Assembly (NCBI RefSeq): GCF_900205965.1
Contig: NZ_OAOF01000028.1
Location: 1-42,009, forward strand
From: Lacrimispora amygdalina
GTDB lineage: Bacteria > Bacillota > Clostridia > Lachnospirales > Lachnospiraceae
Length of the DNA stretch: 42,009 nucleotides
Direction of reading: 5' to 3'
Below are positions 24,701-32,326 of the stretch, one piece after another. Position 1 is the stretch's first letter; every line of letters starts with the position of its first letter. Below the pieces are notes generated by a model. The model ran no database searches. It was not told the origin of the DNA and was given only the letters and a program-made list of their open reading frames with translations. The position numbers were made by a program, and so were the translations under genes.

Positions 24701-25333
24701 TATGGGAAGGAACCGGAAGAGAAGATTTTTTCCTATCTGGAAGACCTTGTACAGGCTGCGTCCCAGAGAGGGCGTTTCCCCACCATCTATTTACTGGCAC
24801 TGACCAGATATTACTCCCAGCTTCCCATGATCAGCCAGCAGCAGAAAGAGCTGTGCCAAAGTATGGTTTCACTGCTGTTAGAAGACCGACTGGTTTTTCC
24901 ATATTATAAAAAACTGGCCAGATATATCCCGATACCAGAAGATATTATGGATAAGTCGATGATTCAGTACTGTGCGGACCGGGATTCTAAGATTGAGCTG
25001 GAAATCAGGATTCTGCCCGATGAGGAAGAGTATCACACCGAGGACATTACCCGCATGTATCAGGGCGTTTTCGTAAAACAGAAGATACTGTTTGAGGGCG
25101 AAATCATGGAATACCGGGTGAAGGAACTGATTAATGAGGAATGGGTATTAAAAGAAGAGGGAAGCGTCAGCTGCGAAGCAGGCGCAACACCGGAAGATTC
25201 GGACAGCAGATATGCCTGCTTAAACGAAATGAGCCTGTCTTTGAATTTAAAGGATGAGACGGGGCTTAAAAAACGGATGCAGGAGTATTTAAAGAAAAAT
25301 GCTGCTGCGGAAGAAATATTTTCACTGATGTAA
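21761..25333 (+). CDS. DUF5717 family giant protein, unknown function
   Basis: An 1190-residue protein matching my memory of the Lachnospiraceae family DUF5717. No signal peptide or membrane segment is visible, so it is probably cytoplasmic. Residues 1-290 are strand-rich with two Ig/FN3-like stretches, the second ending at GRIQINGVDECFLVPVTAV. Residues from about 300 to 1070 are almost wholly helical with regular Leu/Tyr spacing (for example YYQYLRLEILPDEYQ, LFYLFVLLAKLDGR), as in TPR- or SEL1-like solenoids. The last 110 residues are again strand-rich. The ribosome site is weak (AGGTGG 4 nt upstream). It heads a three-gene operon with an Hsp70-like protein and a TPR protein; a scaffold role is inference only. 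Confidence 0.8.
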   Translation: MRERINRLAKGIIDSEIPKIKVTPSGIDDVVRSGGATRRELVVTSENNLHIKGLAYSSNYRVRMISGSFGGTYNHLVYEINSSFMEDGDVIKGSFYLVTNGGEREVPYSFRVELGTSGRALSNLTTAENFADTAKKDIDTALRLFEYRDFVTAPFMKDLHVRAIYDGLKGRPDRRKELEEFLVALKVKKPVELSVVTAERRYGQLEEVVEDWVEMKRSSWGCISLEVTTDCDFIELPKKTISEQDFEDDVCALSFFVHPERMHQGENYGRIQINGVDECFLVPVTAVSNPGGGISAEDAFAKEAFCRFLRLRLEADIRQEYASSLRPEMEKALDEIELMKGESSLLKLLRAECCLFDDEKSKAALFLDESRDEILAQRQEKKEIYCYYQYLRLEILPDEYQRESLVRLMKKYLEEDHSLFYLFVLLAKLDGRLFENPPAVLAMLKRQYDAGVRSPFFYVWGCKVLNSAPELIRSIGPMELQILFSSAGKGLIEKPLVSQICRLTLAAKHYHRLHYRMLCRLYKEKAEIEVLEAICSLLIKGECRQPEAFSWYEKGVKAGISLTRLYEYYIYALPKNYCYLLPKEVLLYFSYGGSELDLYSRSVLYKNVLIYLEPADPLYQAYERIIEKFATEQLFESRIDHYLAAIYERMVLKEVIDLSMAKVLPSILRSYRVECRNKKMKYVIVCYEEMTQEDAFLLNDGVAYVPLFSEHSILLFQDAYGNRYANISYKKEPVMERSELEERCFELYPEHPMLRLRVCEQILARGAADAKEAGILERTLEDPNLRPYYQKLLLSRVIEYYHKQTETGPEQGEGAAYLLKLDKKVLSRQERAGVCDTLIHNNYMEEAYKMIRDYGAEGIRTKQLHKLCAEMILKNLFCEDVLLLHLAYQSFLEEESDSILLDYLCEHYNGLSSQMYRILQQAVSRRVDTYDLEERLTAQMMFSGDISRLDKVFRLYQTRKEPAESIVKAYFTIKCTDYFMYGKEPEEKIFSYLEDLVQAASQRGRFPTIYLLALTRYYSQLPMISQQQKELCQSMVSLLLEDRLVFPYYKKLARYIPIPEDIMDKSMIQYCADRDSKIELEIRILPDEEEYHTEDITRMYQGVFVKQKILFEGEIMEYRVKELINEEWVLKEEGSVSCEAGATPEDSDSRYACLNEMSLSLNLKDETGLKKRMQEYLKKNAAAEEIFSLM

Positions 25334-25348
25334 GATAAGGGGATGTCA

Positions 25349-26572
25349 ATGGACGGACTGATAATAGGGCTTGACCTGTGTGATGCCTATACCCGGATAT
25401 GCTGCCATGACAGAGAAAAATCATGGAGCATTCCTACGGTTATCTGCAAGAAAAAAGATGAGGAAGCCTGGTACATAGGAGAAGAGGCATATGCCTATAC
25501 TCTTGTGGGTGAAGGCATCATTGTGGACAAGCTGATAAAAATGGTAAGAAAAGACGGTACTGCAACACTTGGCGGTACAAAATATGAAGGTCTTGACTTA
25601 TTAAAGTTATTTTTAAAGAAAATTTTAAAGCTGCCTATGGAAGAATTCTTCTGTGAGGAGATTAAACAGCTGGTGATTACCATGCAGAAGGTAGATGGAA
25701 AGCTGATGGATGCACTGATGTATTGTGCTGACGCTCTTGGTATTGAACGGGAACGGGTCCATATTATCAGCCATACGGAAAGCTTTGTTTACTATGTACT
25801 AAGCCAGAAAAAAGAGGTATGGGGCAACCAGGTGGGCGTGTTTGATTTATCGGAGGACTCCTTTCATTATCATGAACTGAAGGTTCAGCGGGGCCTTAGG
25901 AAGATGATGGTGATTGCAGAGCATGAGGCTTTAGAAGAAAGCTTTAATTTAGATATACTGGATACTCCCTCAGGGGGAAAACTGGCAGATAAAATTTTAT
26001 GTTCCTGCGTAGACCGGTTAATGCAGAAAAAGCTGTTTTCCTCTGTGTTTCTTACTGGAAAGGGATTTGAGTGCCATGACTGGGCGAAGGATTCCATGAA
26101 AATGCTCTGTTCCAGAAGAAAGGTCTATATGGAACCGGAGCTGTTTGCCAGAGGTGCAGCTTTTAAGGGGATGGATTATTTACAGGATAACTCAGCGTAT
26201 CCGTTTATCTGCATCTGTGAAGGGCATCTGCATTCTACAGTATCCTTACGCGTGCTTCACAAGGAACGGGAGAGTCAGCTCATAGTAGCTGCAGCAGGTG
26301 ATAACTGGTACGAAGCGAAAAGCAGTGTGGACTTAATTATAGATAAACAGGATTATGTGGAATTTCTGGTAACTCCCATGGACCCTAAGCAAAAACGGCT
26401 GGTAAAGATCCCTTTGGAGGGTTTTCCCAACCGCCCGGACCGGACCACCCGCTTAGGAATCAGCTTTGGATTCTTAGATGAGAAGACGATGGCAGTGGTA
26501 TTAAAGGATAAGGGCTTTGGAGAGCTGTTTCCTGCTACGGATGCGGTCATCAGGCAAGAGGTTATGCTATGA
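25349..26572 (+). CDS. DUF5716-like protein with Hsp70/actin-type ATPase fold
   Basis: A 407-residue protein, probably DUF5716. The order of motifs follows Hsp70: phosphate-1-like GLDLCDAYTRI at residues 6-16, the connecting stretch VITMQKVDGKLMDAL, phosphate-2-like VFDLSEDSF where Hsp70 has VFDLGGGTF, and an adenosine-like TGKGFEC then EPELFARGAAF. The last 110 residues resemble a beta substrate-binding lobe ending near LKDKGFGELFPAT. The Gly-rich phosphate-2 loop is lost, so ATP hydrolysis may be weak or absent. ATG 25349 is preferred to 25343 because AAGGGG (25337-25342) gives a 6-nt spacing only to 25349. It overlaps the next gene by 4 nt. Confidence 0.75.
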   Translation: MDGLIIGLDLCDAYTRICCHDREKSWSIPTVICKKKDEEAWYIGEEAYAYTLVGEGIIVDKLIKMVRKDGTATLGGTKYEGLDLLKLFLKKILKLPMEEFFCEEIKQLVITMQKVDGKLMDALMYCADALGIERERVHIISHTESFVYYVLSQKKEVWGNQVGVFDLSEDSFHYHELKVQRGLRKMMVIAEHEALEESFNLDILDTPSGGKLADKILCSCVDRLMQKKLFSSVFLTGKGFECHDWAKDSMKMLCSRRKVYMEPELFARGAAFKGMDYLQDNSAYPFICICEGHLHSTVSLRVLHKERESQLIVAAAGDNWYEAKSSVDLIIDKQDYVEFLVTPMDPKQKRLVKIPLEGFPNRPDRTTRLGISFGFLDEKTMAVVLKDKGFGELFPATDAVIRQEVML

Positions 26573-27384
26573 GTCTGATTCTGTGCCGGCAGGAACCGGT
26601 AAAACGGCCATTTTTCTTTGAGTATCTGGGGATTCGGATTTTTTCTTCCCAGGAACTTTGCTATGTTATTTACAACAATCCTCTGCTTGTGATGGAAGGA
26701 TTCATAGATGAAAGTCTTCTGGAATTTATCCGGGAAGATTTAGATATGGCTTTTTTTGCTGCGAAGCTTGAAAAATGGCAGAAAAGCGATGAAGAGGAAG
26801 ATGAGCTTCTAGCCATGATTCTCCATGAATGTGATTATTACAGCGCTTCGGAGGTGGGACAGTTCCGTCAGAAGCTGGCATCCCTGCGCCGGCTGCCGCA
26901 GTCGGAACTGTTTAAGGAGAAAGCGGATTTCCTCTTTCATAAAAAGCAGTACGGAAAAGCCGCTGCCCTATATCTTAAGATTCTCAACATGACGAAAGCG
27001 GACAGAGGCAGTGATGCTTTTACAGCAAAAGTTTATAACAACTTAGGTGCGGCTTATGCCCGGCTGTTTCTCATGGATAAAGCCTTGAGCGCTTATGAAA
27101 AGTCATACGAACTTTCAAAAAGCGAGGAGGCATTAAAAAAAATCTGCCATTTAAGCCAGTGGAATGCTTCTGTGGTTCCGGGTGAACGGTTTTTGCCTCT
27201 CATGACGGAAGAACTGCAAAAAATCTGCAGGGAGGAACGGGAACTGGCAGATGAAGCGGCAGGTAAGGCGCAAAGCCTGAATGAACTGGAGCAATTGTTT
27301 CAGAAAGACCCAATTAAGCGGTTTCAGGGAGCTGGAGAACTGGTTTCCAAATGGAAGAAGGAATACCGCAATATTATGTCTTGA
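26569..27384 (+). CDS. TPR-repeat protein of the DUF5717/DUF5716 cassette
   Basis: A 271-residue soluble protein of unknown function. The N-terminal 60 residues (YLGIRIFSSQELCYVIYNN) form a small distinct domain. Residues about 120-205 carry at least two TPR-like helix pairs: ADFLFHKKQYGKAAALYLKIL and KVYNNLGAAYARLFLMDKAL followed by SAYEKSYELS (about 165-185). The C-terminus is charged and helical. It is coupled to the DUF5716 gene by ATGA overlap. TPR domains often dock Hsp70/Hsp90-like partners, so it may be the cochaperone-like partner of the preceding protein; that is inference. The valS -35 box overlaps its stop codon. Confidence 0.78.
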   Translation: MSLILCRQEPVKRPFFFEYLGIRIFSSQELCYVIYNNPLLVMEGFIDESLLEFIREDLDMAFFAAKLEKWQKSDEEEDELLAMILHECDYYSASEVGQFRQKLASLRRLPQSELFKEKADFLFHKKQYGKAAALYLKILNMTKADRGSDAFTAKVYNNLGAAYARLFLMDKALSAYEKSYELSKSEEALKKICHLSQWNASVVPGERFLPLMTEELQKICREERELADEAAGKAQSLNELEQLFQKDPIKRFQGAGELVSKWKKEYRNIMS

Positions 27385-27409
27385 CAAAAAGATAAAAAGC
27401 CACTATCAT
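27381..27409 (+). promoter_or_regulatory. Consensus promoter of the valS T-box leader
   Basis: TTGACA (27381-27386), a 17-nt spacer and TATCAT (27404-27409). The stop codon of the TPR gene is embedded in the -35 box. The transcript should start near 27416. Confidence 0.85.
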
Positions 27410-27415
27410 ATATTA

Positions 27416-27670
27416 GATAACAGATAAAGGTGTTGAAGAAGAGGAGTACGCACATAACCCTGAAAGAGAAAACCGTCCACTGGCTGAAAGACGGTTAAGG
27501 AAGTGTATGCGGAAGGTAGCTTCGGAACTGGAAGGCTGAAAGTTTTATGACATAGTAAGCGTTCACGTATGGCCCCGTTACAGGCTTATAGAGATATGGC
27601 TGAATCTGCCATAATAAAGGTGGTACCGCGTTTATTCGCCCTTTGTGTCCTCGGATGCAAAGGGCTTTTT
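27416..27670 (+). promoter_or_regulatory. T-box leader controlling valS
   Basis: A transcribed leader of about 290 nt that senses uncharged tRNA. The universal T-box AAAGGTGGTACCGCG lies at 27616-27630. Near the 5' end AGAGGAGTACGCA and the distal stem CCGTC/GACGG belong to Stem I; valine codons GTG (27503-27505) and GTA (27505-27507) lie on its descending side where the specifier is expected. The terminator GCCCTTTG/CAAAGGGC plus TTTTT is at 27638-27670. Uncharged tRNA-Val should favour the antiterminator and raise valS expression. This fills the gap before valS. Confidence 0.95.
27638..27670 (+). terminator. Regulated terminator of the valS T-box
   Basis: An 8-bp perfect stem (27638-27645 with 27658-27665), further closed by TCC/GGA inside, is followed by five T residues. 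It competes with the T-box antiterminator just upstream. Confidence 0.92.
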
Positions 27671-27708
27671 GTTTTTTAAAAATACTATGAAAACATAAGG
27701 AGAAGATT

Positions 27709-30348
27709 ATGAAAGAGTTGGAGAAAACCTATGATCCCTCAGGGATTGAAGGCAAACTTTATCAGAAATGGCTGGATAAAAAGTATTTCCATGCCAAACC
27801 CAATCAAAATAAAAAGCCGTTTACCATTGTAATGCCGCCTCCCAATATTACAGGGCATCTTCATATGGGGCATGCCCTTGATAATACCATGCAGGATATT
27901 CTCATCCGTTATAAGAGAATGCAGGGCTTAGAGGCATTATGGCAGCCTGGTACGGATCATGCGGCAATTGCAACAGAAGTGAAGGTAATTGAAAGCTTAA
28001 GAGCCCAGGGAATCGAAAAAGATGACTTAGGCCGGGAGGGCTTTCTGGAGAAGTGCTGGGACTGGAAAAAAGAATATGGCAGCCGCATCATCAACCAGCT
28101 TCATAAGATGGGATCTTCCGCAGACTGGGACAGAGAGCGTTTCACCATGGATGAAGGATGTTCCGAAGCTGTACAGGAAGTTTTCATCCGGTTGTATGAA
28201 AAAGGCTATATCTATAAGGGATCCAGAATTGTAAACTGGTGTCCTGTCTGCCAGACCTCCATATCCGATGCAGAGGTGGAGCATGAAGACCAGAACGGAT
28301 TCTTCTGGCATATCAACTACCCGATTGCAGGTGAGGACGGAAGATTTGTAGAGATAGCAACCACAAGACCGGAAACATTGTTAGGAGATACGGCGGTGGC
28401 CGTAAATCCGGATGACGAACGTTACCAGGACATCATCGGAAAGATGTTAGTACTCCCCCTTACAGGACGGGAGATTCCGGTCATTGCAGATTCTTATGTT
28501 GACAAAGAATTCGGAACCGGCTGTGTAAAGATCACCCCTGCTCATGACCCCAATGATTTTGAGGTGGGCAGAAGACATCAGTTAGCGGAACTTACGATTA
28601 TGAATGACGATGCAACTATCTGCCTTCCAGGAAGCAAATACGACGGTATGGAGCGTTATGAAGCCAGAAAAGCCATCGTAAAGGACTTAGAGGAACTGGG
28701 ACTTTTAGTTAAGGTGGTTCCCCATTCCCATGCAGTCGGCACTCATGACCGCTGTAAGACAACGGTTGAGCCGATGGTAAAGCAGCAGTGGTTTGTTAAG
28801 ATGGAAGAGATGGCAAAGCCGGCAATCGATGCATTAAAGACCGGTAAGCTGAAGTTCGTTCCGGAACGTTTTGATAAAATCTATCTTCACTGGCTGGAGA
28901 ATATCAGGGACTGGTGCATATCCAGACAGCTCTGGTGGGGACACCGGATACCGGCATATTATTGCGATGAGTGTCATGAAATTATTGTTTCAAAAGAAAC
29001 TCCTGATGTATGTCCAAAGTGCGGCGGTACCCATTTCACACAGGATGAAGACACCCTCGACACCTGGTTTTCCTCTGCGCTTTGGCCGTTCTCAACCCTG
29101 GGCTGGCCGGAAAATACAGAGGATTTAAAGTATTTCTATCCCACCAGTGTCCTTGTAACCGGCTATGATATCATATTCTTCTGGGTAATCCGTATGGTTT
29201 TCTCCGGAATTGAGCAGACAGGGGAGCTTCCCTTCCATACAGTGCTGATTCATGGGCTGGTAAGAGATTCTGAGGGAAGAAAAATGAGCAAATCCTTAGG
29301 AAACGGAATTGATCCTCTGGAAGTCATTGATAAATACGGCGCAGATGCCCTGAGGATGACGCTGATTACCGGAAATGCACCTGGAAACGATATGCGTTTT
29401 TACTGGGAGCGGGTAGAGGCAAGCAGGAATTTTGCCAATAAAGTATGGAATGCTTCCCGGTTTATTATGATGAATATCGAAAAGGCTCCTGATGCAAACC
29501 CACAGCTTACTGAACTTACCATGGCTGATAAGTGGATCCTTTCAAAAGTTAACATGCTTGCAAAAGATGTGACGGAGAATCTGGATAAATATGAGCTTGG
29601 GATTGCTCTGTCTAAAGTATATGACTTTATCTGGGAAGAATTCTGCGACTGGTATATTGAGATGGTGAAGCCAAGGCTGTGGAATGATGACGATACCACT
29701 AAGAATGCAGCGGTGTGGACGCTGAAAACGGTTCTGATCAATTCCTTAAAGCTCCTTCACCCCTATATGCCGTTCCTGACAGAAGAAATTTTCTGCAATC
29801 TTCAGGATGAAGAAGAGTCAATCATGATCTCAAAATGGCCGGAATTCAGGGAGGAATATGTATTTGAGGCGGAAGAGCTTGCTGTTGAAACCATTAAGGA
29901 AGCAGTCCGGGGTATCAGAAATGTAAGAACTTCCATGAACGTTCCGCCAAGCAAAAAAGCAAAGGTGTATGTTGTTTCAGAGAATCAGGATGTTCTTGAT
30001 ATTTTTGAACGCAGCAAAGTATTTTTTGCTGCTCTGGGGTATGCAGGTGAAGTATGCATACAGAAGGATAAGGAAGGAATCGGCGAAGATGCAGTCTCTG
30101 CAGTGATTCACCAGGCAGTTATTTATATGCCATTTGCAGAACTGGTTGATATTGAAAAGGAGATTGAACGCCTGAAGAAGGAAGAGGAGCGTCTGGAGAA
30201 GGAGCTTTTCCGTGTGCGTAACATGTTAAGCAACGAAAAGTTTGTAAGCAAGGCGCCTGCGTCTAAAATTGAAGAAGAGAAAGCAAAGCTTGAGAAGTAT
30301 GCTCAGATGATGGAACAGGTAAAAGAACGTCTTTCCCAGCTCTCTTAA
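27709..30348 (+). CDS. valS: Valyl-tRNA synthetase
   Basis: An 879-residue class I synthetase that charges tRNA-Val. The HIGH-type motif is in GHLHMGHA near residue 45, and the KMSKS motif is in GRKMSKSLGN. The editing domain lies between (TTRPETLLGDTAVAVNP), and a zinc-ribbon-like CDECHE then CPKCGG pair is visible. The C-terminal 65 residues form the Lys/Glu coiled coil typical of ValRS (IEKEIERLKKEEERLEKEL). AAGGAG lies 7 nt before the ATG. It stands alone behind its T-box and ends in a strong terminator. Confidence 0.98.
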   Translation: MKELEKTYDPSGIEGKLYQKWLDKKYFHAKPNQNKKPFTIVMPPPNITGHLHMGHALDNTMQDILIRYKRMQGLEALWQPGTDHAAIATEVKVIESLRAQGIEKDDLGREGFLEKCWDWKKEYGSRIINQLHKMGSSADWDRERFTMDEGCSEAVQEVFIRLYEKGYIYKGSRIVNWCPVCQTSISDAEVEHEDQNGFFWHINYPIAGEDGRFVEIATTRPETLLGDTAVAVNPDDERYQDIIGKMLVLPLTGREIPVIADSYVDKEFGTGCVKITPAHDPNDFEVGRRHQLAELTIMNDDATICLPGSKYDGMERYEARKAIVKDLEELGLLVKVVPHSHAVGTHDRCKTTVEPMVKQQWFVKMEEMAKPAIDALKTGKLKFVPERFDKIYLHWLENIRDWCISRQLWWGHRIPAYYCDECHEIIVSKETPDVCPKCGGTHFTQDEDTLDTWFSSALWPFSTLGWPENTEDLKYFYPTSVLVTGYDIIFFWVIRMVFSGIEQTGELPFHTVLIHGLVRDSEGRKMSKSLGNGIDPLEVIDKYGADALRMTLITGNAPGNDMRFYWERVEASRNFANKVWNASRFIMMNIEKAPDANPQLTELTMADKWILSKVNMLAKDVTENLDKYELGIALSKVYDFIWEEFCDWYIEMVKPRLWNDDDTTKNAAVWTLKTVLINSLKLLHPYMPFLTEEIFCNLQDEEESIMISKWPEFREEYVFEAEELAVETIKEAVRGIRNVRTSMNVPPSKKAKVYVVSENQDVLDIFERSKVFFAALGYAGEVCIQKDKEGIGEDAVSAVIHQAVIYMPFAELVDIEKEIERLKKEEERLEKELFRVRNMLSNEKFVSKAPASKIEEEKAKLEKYAQMMEQVKERLSQLS

Positions 30349-30387
30349 TCTTTTAAATAAAATCGACAATACAAGATTGGTTGAAAA

Positions 30388-30432
30388 AACAGTCGAACAC
30401 GGATTTTAATCCCGTGTCCGGCTGTTTTTTTT
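30388..30432 (+). terminator. Terminator after valS
   Basis: A long stem (arms at about 30388-30402 and 30412-30426, with ACAG/CTGT and ACGG/CCGT segments) is followed by eight T residues. From here to 30590 I see no gene, only the spoIIG regulatory region. Confidence 0.9.
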
Positions 30433-30591
30433 GTTGTCTGTATCTGGTTGGGAAAGATTCTTACCTCAGAGCGCTGTCTTTTAATTAACGAAAGTAGACA
30501 AAAAGATCAGATCCGGTCTGTAAAAAACTGTCGGGAACTGGCATTGCAGGTTGGAAAAAGACGATGAAAAAATGGAATTTTTTCCGTGGTT

Positions 30592-30624
30592 TTGACAAAT
30601 TCTGAATGGATTACTGGCTATAAT
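30592..30624 (+). promoter_or_regulatory. spoIIG promoter with 21-nt spacer
   Basis: Perfect TTGACA (30592-30597) and TATAAT (30619-30624) are separated by 21 nt instead of 17. The B. subtilis spoIIG promoter is known for an over-long spacer and Spo0A dependence. Spo0A-box-like sequences are TTGTCAAA on the minus strand over the -35 (30598-30591), TGTCGGGAA at 30529-30537, and TTTTGTCTAC on the minus strand at 30503-30494, each with mismatches to TTGTCGAA. Confidence 0.7.
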
Positions 30625-30642
30625 GTTCGTACAGGGCGGGAG

Positions 30643-31479
30643 GTGAACGCAGCAACGGAAATAAACCTGTACATAGATGTATTGTTCTTCATTAATTTTA
30701 CCATGGATTTTCTGGTATTGTCCATCGTAAGACGGGGAATGAAATACCGTCTGATTTGGTGGAGGCTGATTCTGGGAGCAGTTTTGGGAGCAGCGTGGGC
30801 CGTGTTTGCCGCTGCTTTTCCCTATTTACCTATAATACCTGAGATGGCAGTTACCTATCTGGGGGTCAGTACCCTGATGGTGATGACTGCTTTCAACTTA
30901 AGAAAACCCAAAGATATCGGAAAAGGAGTAATAGCCCTTTATCTGGCTTCTGTAGCTGTTGGTGGAATCATGGAGTTCCTATATCAACATACGAAGACCG
31001 GCTATTATATAGAACAGATTCTTAGAGGAAATACAGGCAGGGCCATTCCTTTTTACCAGTTTATTTTTTTTGGTGCCGGGTCCTATTTTGGAATCCGGGT
31101 ATTGCTTCGATGGCTGCCGAAGCTGTGGAAAGCAAAGAGCAATTTTTATGAAGTCACCATGCATTACAGAGGAAAGGAAAAGAGGGTGACTGCTCTTCTT
31201 GATACAGGTAACCGCCTTTATGAGCCGGTAAGCCGCCGTCCCGTCCACGTTGTGACCTATGAAGCCGTCCGTGAACTGTGTGAGAGTGTTTCGGAAGTAG
31301 TTTATATTCCGTTCGGAAGTGTGGGAAAATCAGACGGAGTCATGCCTGGGATTTTTTTAGATGAGATGGAGATACGTCAGGGAGATGATGTAAGAATAAT
31401 TGAAAAGCCTCTGGTGGCTGTCTGCAAAAAAGCGCTGTCTGCAAGCGGAGAATATCAGATGCTGCTGCACGATGAGTAA
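30643..31479 (+). CDS. spoIIGA: Sporulation sigma-E processing peptidase SpoIIGA
   Basis: A membrane aspartic protease of about 278 residues that removes the pro-sequence of sigma E in the mother cell. The N-terminal half has about five hydrophobic segments, beginning LYIDVLFFINFTMDF as in SpoIIGA. The C-terminal domain carries the catalytic ALLDTGNRLYEP. The start is uncertain: GTG 30643 lies within a GGGAGGTG ribosome site and is the only standard start between the promoter and the conserved N-terminus; GTG 30586 lies upstream of the -35 and is excluded. It is followed by sigE after 29 nt, the standard pairing. Confidence 0.93.
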   Translation: MNAATEINLYIDVLFFINFTMDFLVLSIVRRGMKYRLIWWRLILGAVLGAAWAVFAAAFPYLPIIPEMAVTYLGVSTLMVMTAFNLRKPKDIGKGVIALYLASVAVGGIMEFLYQHTKTGYYIEQILRGNTGRAIPFYQFIFFGAGSYFGIRVLLRWLPKLWKAKSNFYEVTMHYRGKEKRVTALLDTGNRLYEPVSRRPVHVVTYEAVRELCESVSEVVYIPFGSVGKSDGVMPGIFLDEMEIRQGDDVRIIEKPLVAVCKKALSASGEYQMLLHDE

Positions 31480-31508
31480 TTGTATGATGTAAAGGAGAGA
31501 GTGTCGAC

Positions 31509-32249
31509 ATGATTATAAAAGTATCCGTACCAAATCGTTTTCAGTTTAAAGCAATACCTACATTCAGAACATTGATGATGCCGTCTCAGGGTGAGGTCCA
31601 TTATATAGGAGGTGCGGATATCCTGCCTGCGCCACTGGATAATGAGAGAGAAGCCCAGGTTATTGCCCTTCTTGGAGGAGATGAGGACCAGAAAGCGAAA
31701 TCAGAATTGATTGAACACAATCTCCGCCTTGTTGTCTATATTGCCAAAAAGTTTGATAATACAAGTGTTGGTGTGGAAGATCTGATTTCAATTGGCACCA
31801 TCGGACTGATTAAAGCGATTAATACCTTTAATCCGTCAAAAAATATAAAATTAGCAACTTATGCTTCCCGCTGTATTGAAAATGAAATACTCATGTATTT
31901 AAGAAGAAATAATAAGACTAAAATGGAAGTATCAATTGATGAACCCTTAAATGTGGATTGGGATGGAAATGAGCTTCTGCTGTCCGATATTCTTGGTACA
32001 GATGAGGATGTAATATATAAAGACTTAGAAACAGAGGTGGAAAGAAATCTCCTGAATTCAGCAATCAGCCGTTTAAGCCCCAGGGAGCGTAAAATTGTGG
32101 AGCTGCGGTTTGGTCTTTCCGACGAGGACGGGGAAGAGATGACACAGAAAGAAGTGGCGGATTTACTTGGCATTTCCCAATCCTACATATCAAGACTTGA
32201 GAAAAAAATCATGAAGCGGCTGAAAAAAGAAATTGTGCGGTTTGAATAA
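31509..32249 (+). CDS. sigE: RNA polymerase sporulation sigma factor E (pro-form)
   Basis: A 246-residue mother-cell sigma factor. The first roughly 30 residues are the pro-sequence; the cleavage region EVHYIGGADILPAPL aligns with the B. subtilis EVYYIGG segment. Region 2 reads NLRLVVYIAKKF then DLISIGTIGLIKA and LATYASRCIENEILMYLR. Region 4 ends GISQSYISRLEKKIMKRL. AAAGGAG is 11 to 12 nt before the ATG, a little far. The activating protease SpoIIGA is encoded just upstream, in the same transcript. Confidence 0.97.
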   Translation: MIIKVSVPNRFQFKAIPTFRTLMMPSQGEVHYIGGADILPAPLDNEREAQVIALLGGDEDQKAKSELIEHNLRLVVYIAKKFDNTSVGVEDLISIGTIGLIKAINTFNPSKNIKLATYASRCIENEILMYLRRNNKTKMEVSIDEPLNVDWDGNELLLSDILGTDEDVIYKDLETEVERNLLNSAISRLSPRERKIVELRFGLSDEDGEEMTQKEVADLLGISQSYISRLEKKIMKRLKKEIVRFE

Positions 32250-32271
32250 AGAAACAATTCTAATTATGTAT

Positions 32272-32302
32272 GTAAGCCTGCCTTTAAAAAAGGTGGGCTT
32301 AT
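32272..32302. terminator. Long hairpin between convergent sigE and sigG
   Basis: A 12-bp stem (32274-32285 with 32289-32300, two G-T pairs) with a 3-nt loop. There is no T-run on either side, so it may act as a weak terminator or protect the 3' ends of both sporulation transcripts. Confidence 0.5.
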
Positions 32303-32326
32303 ATCATGTTGAGTTTACATGAAGGT

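Noticed and set aside
30586..30642. Longer SpoIIGA starting at GTG 30586
   Set aside because: It lies upstream of the -35 and -10 boxes of the predicted spoIIG promoter, so it would not be in the mRNA.
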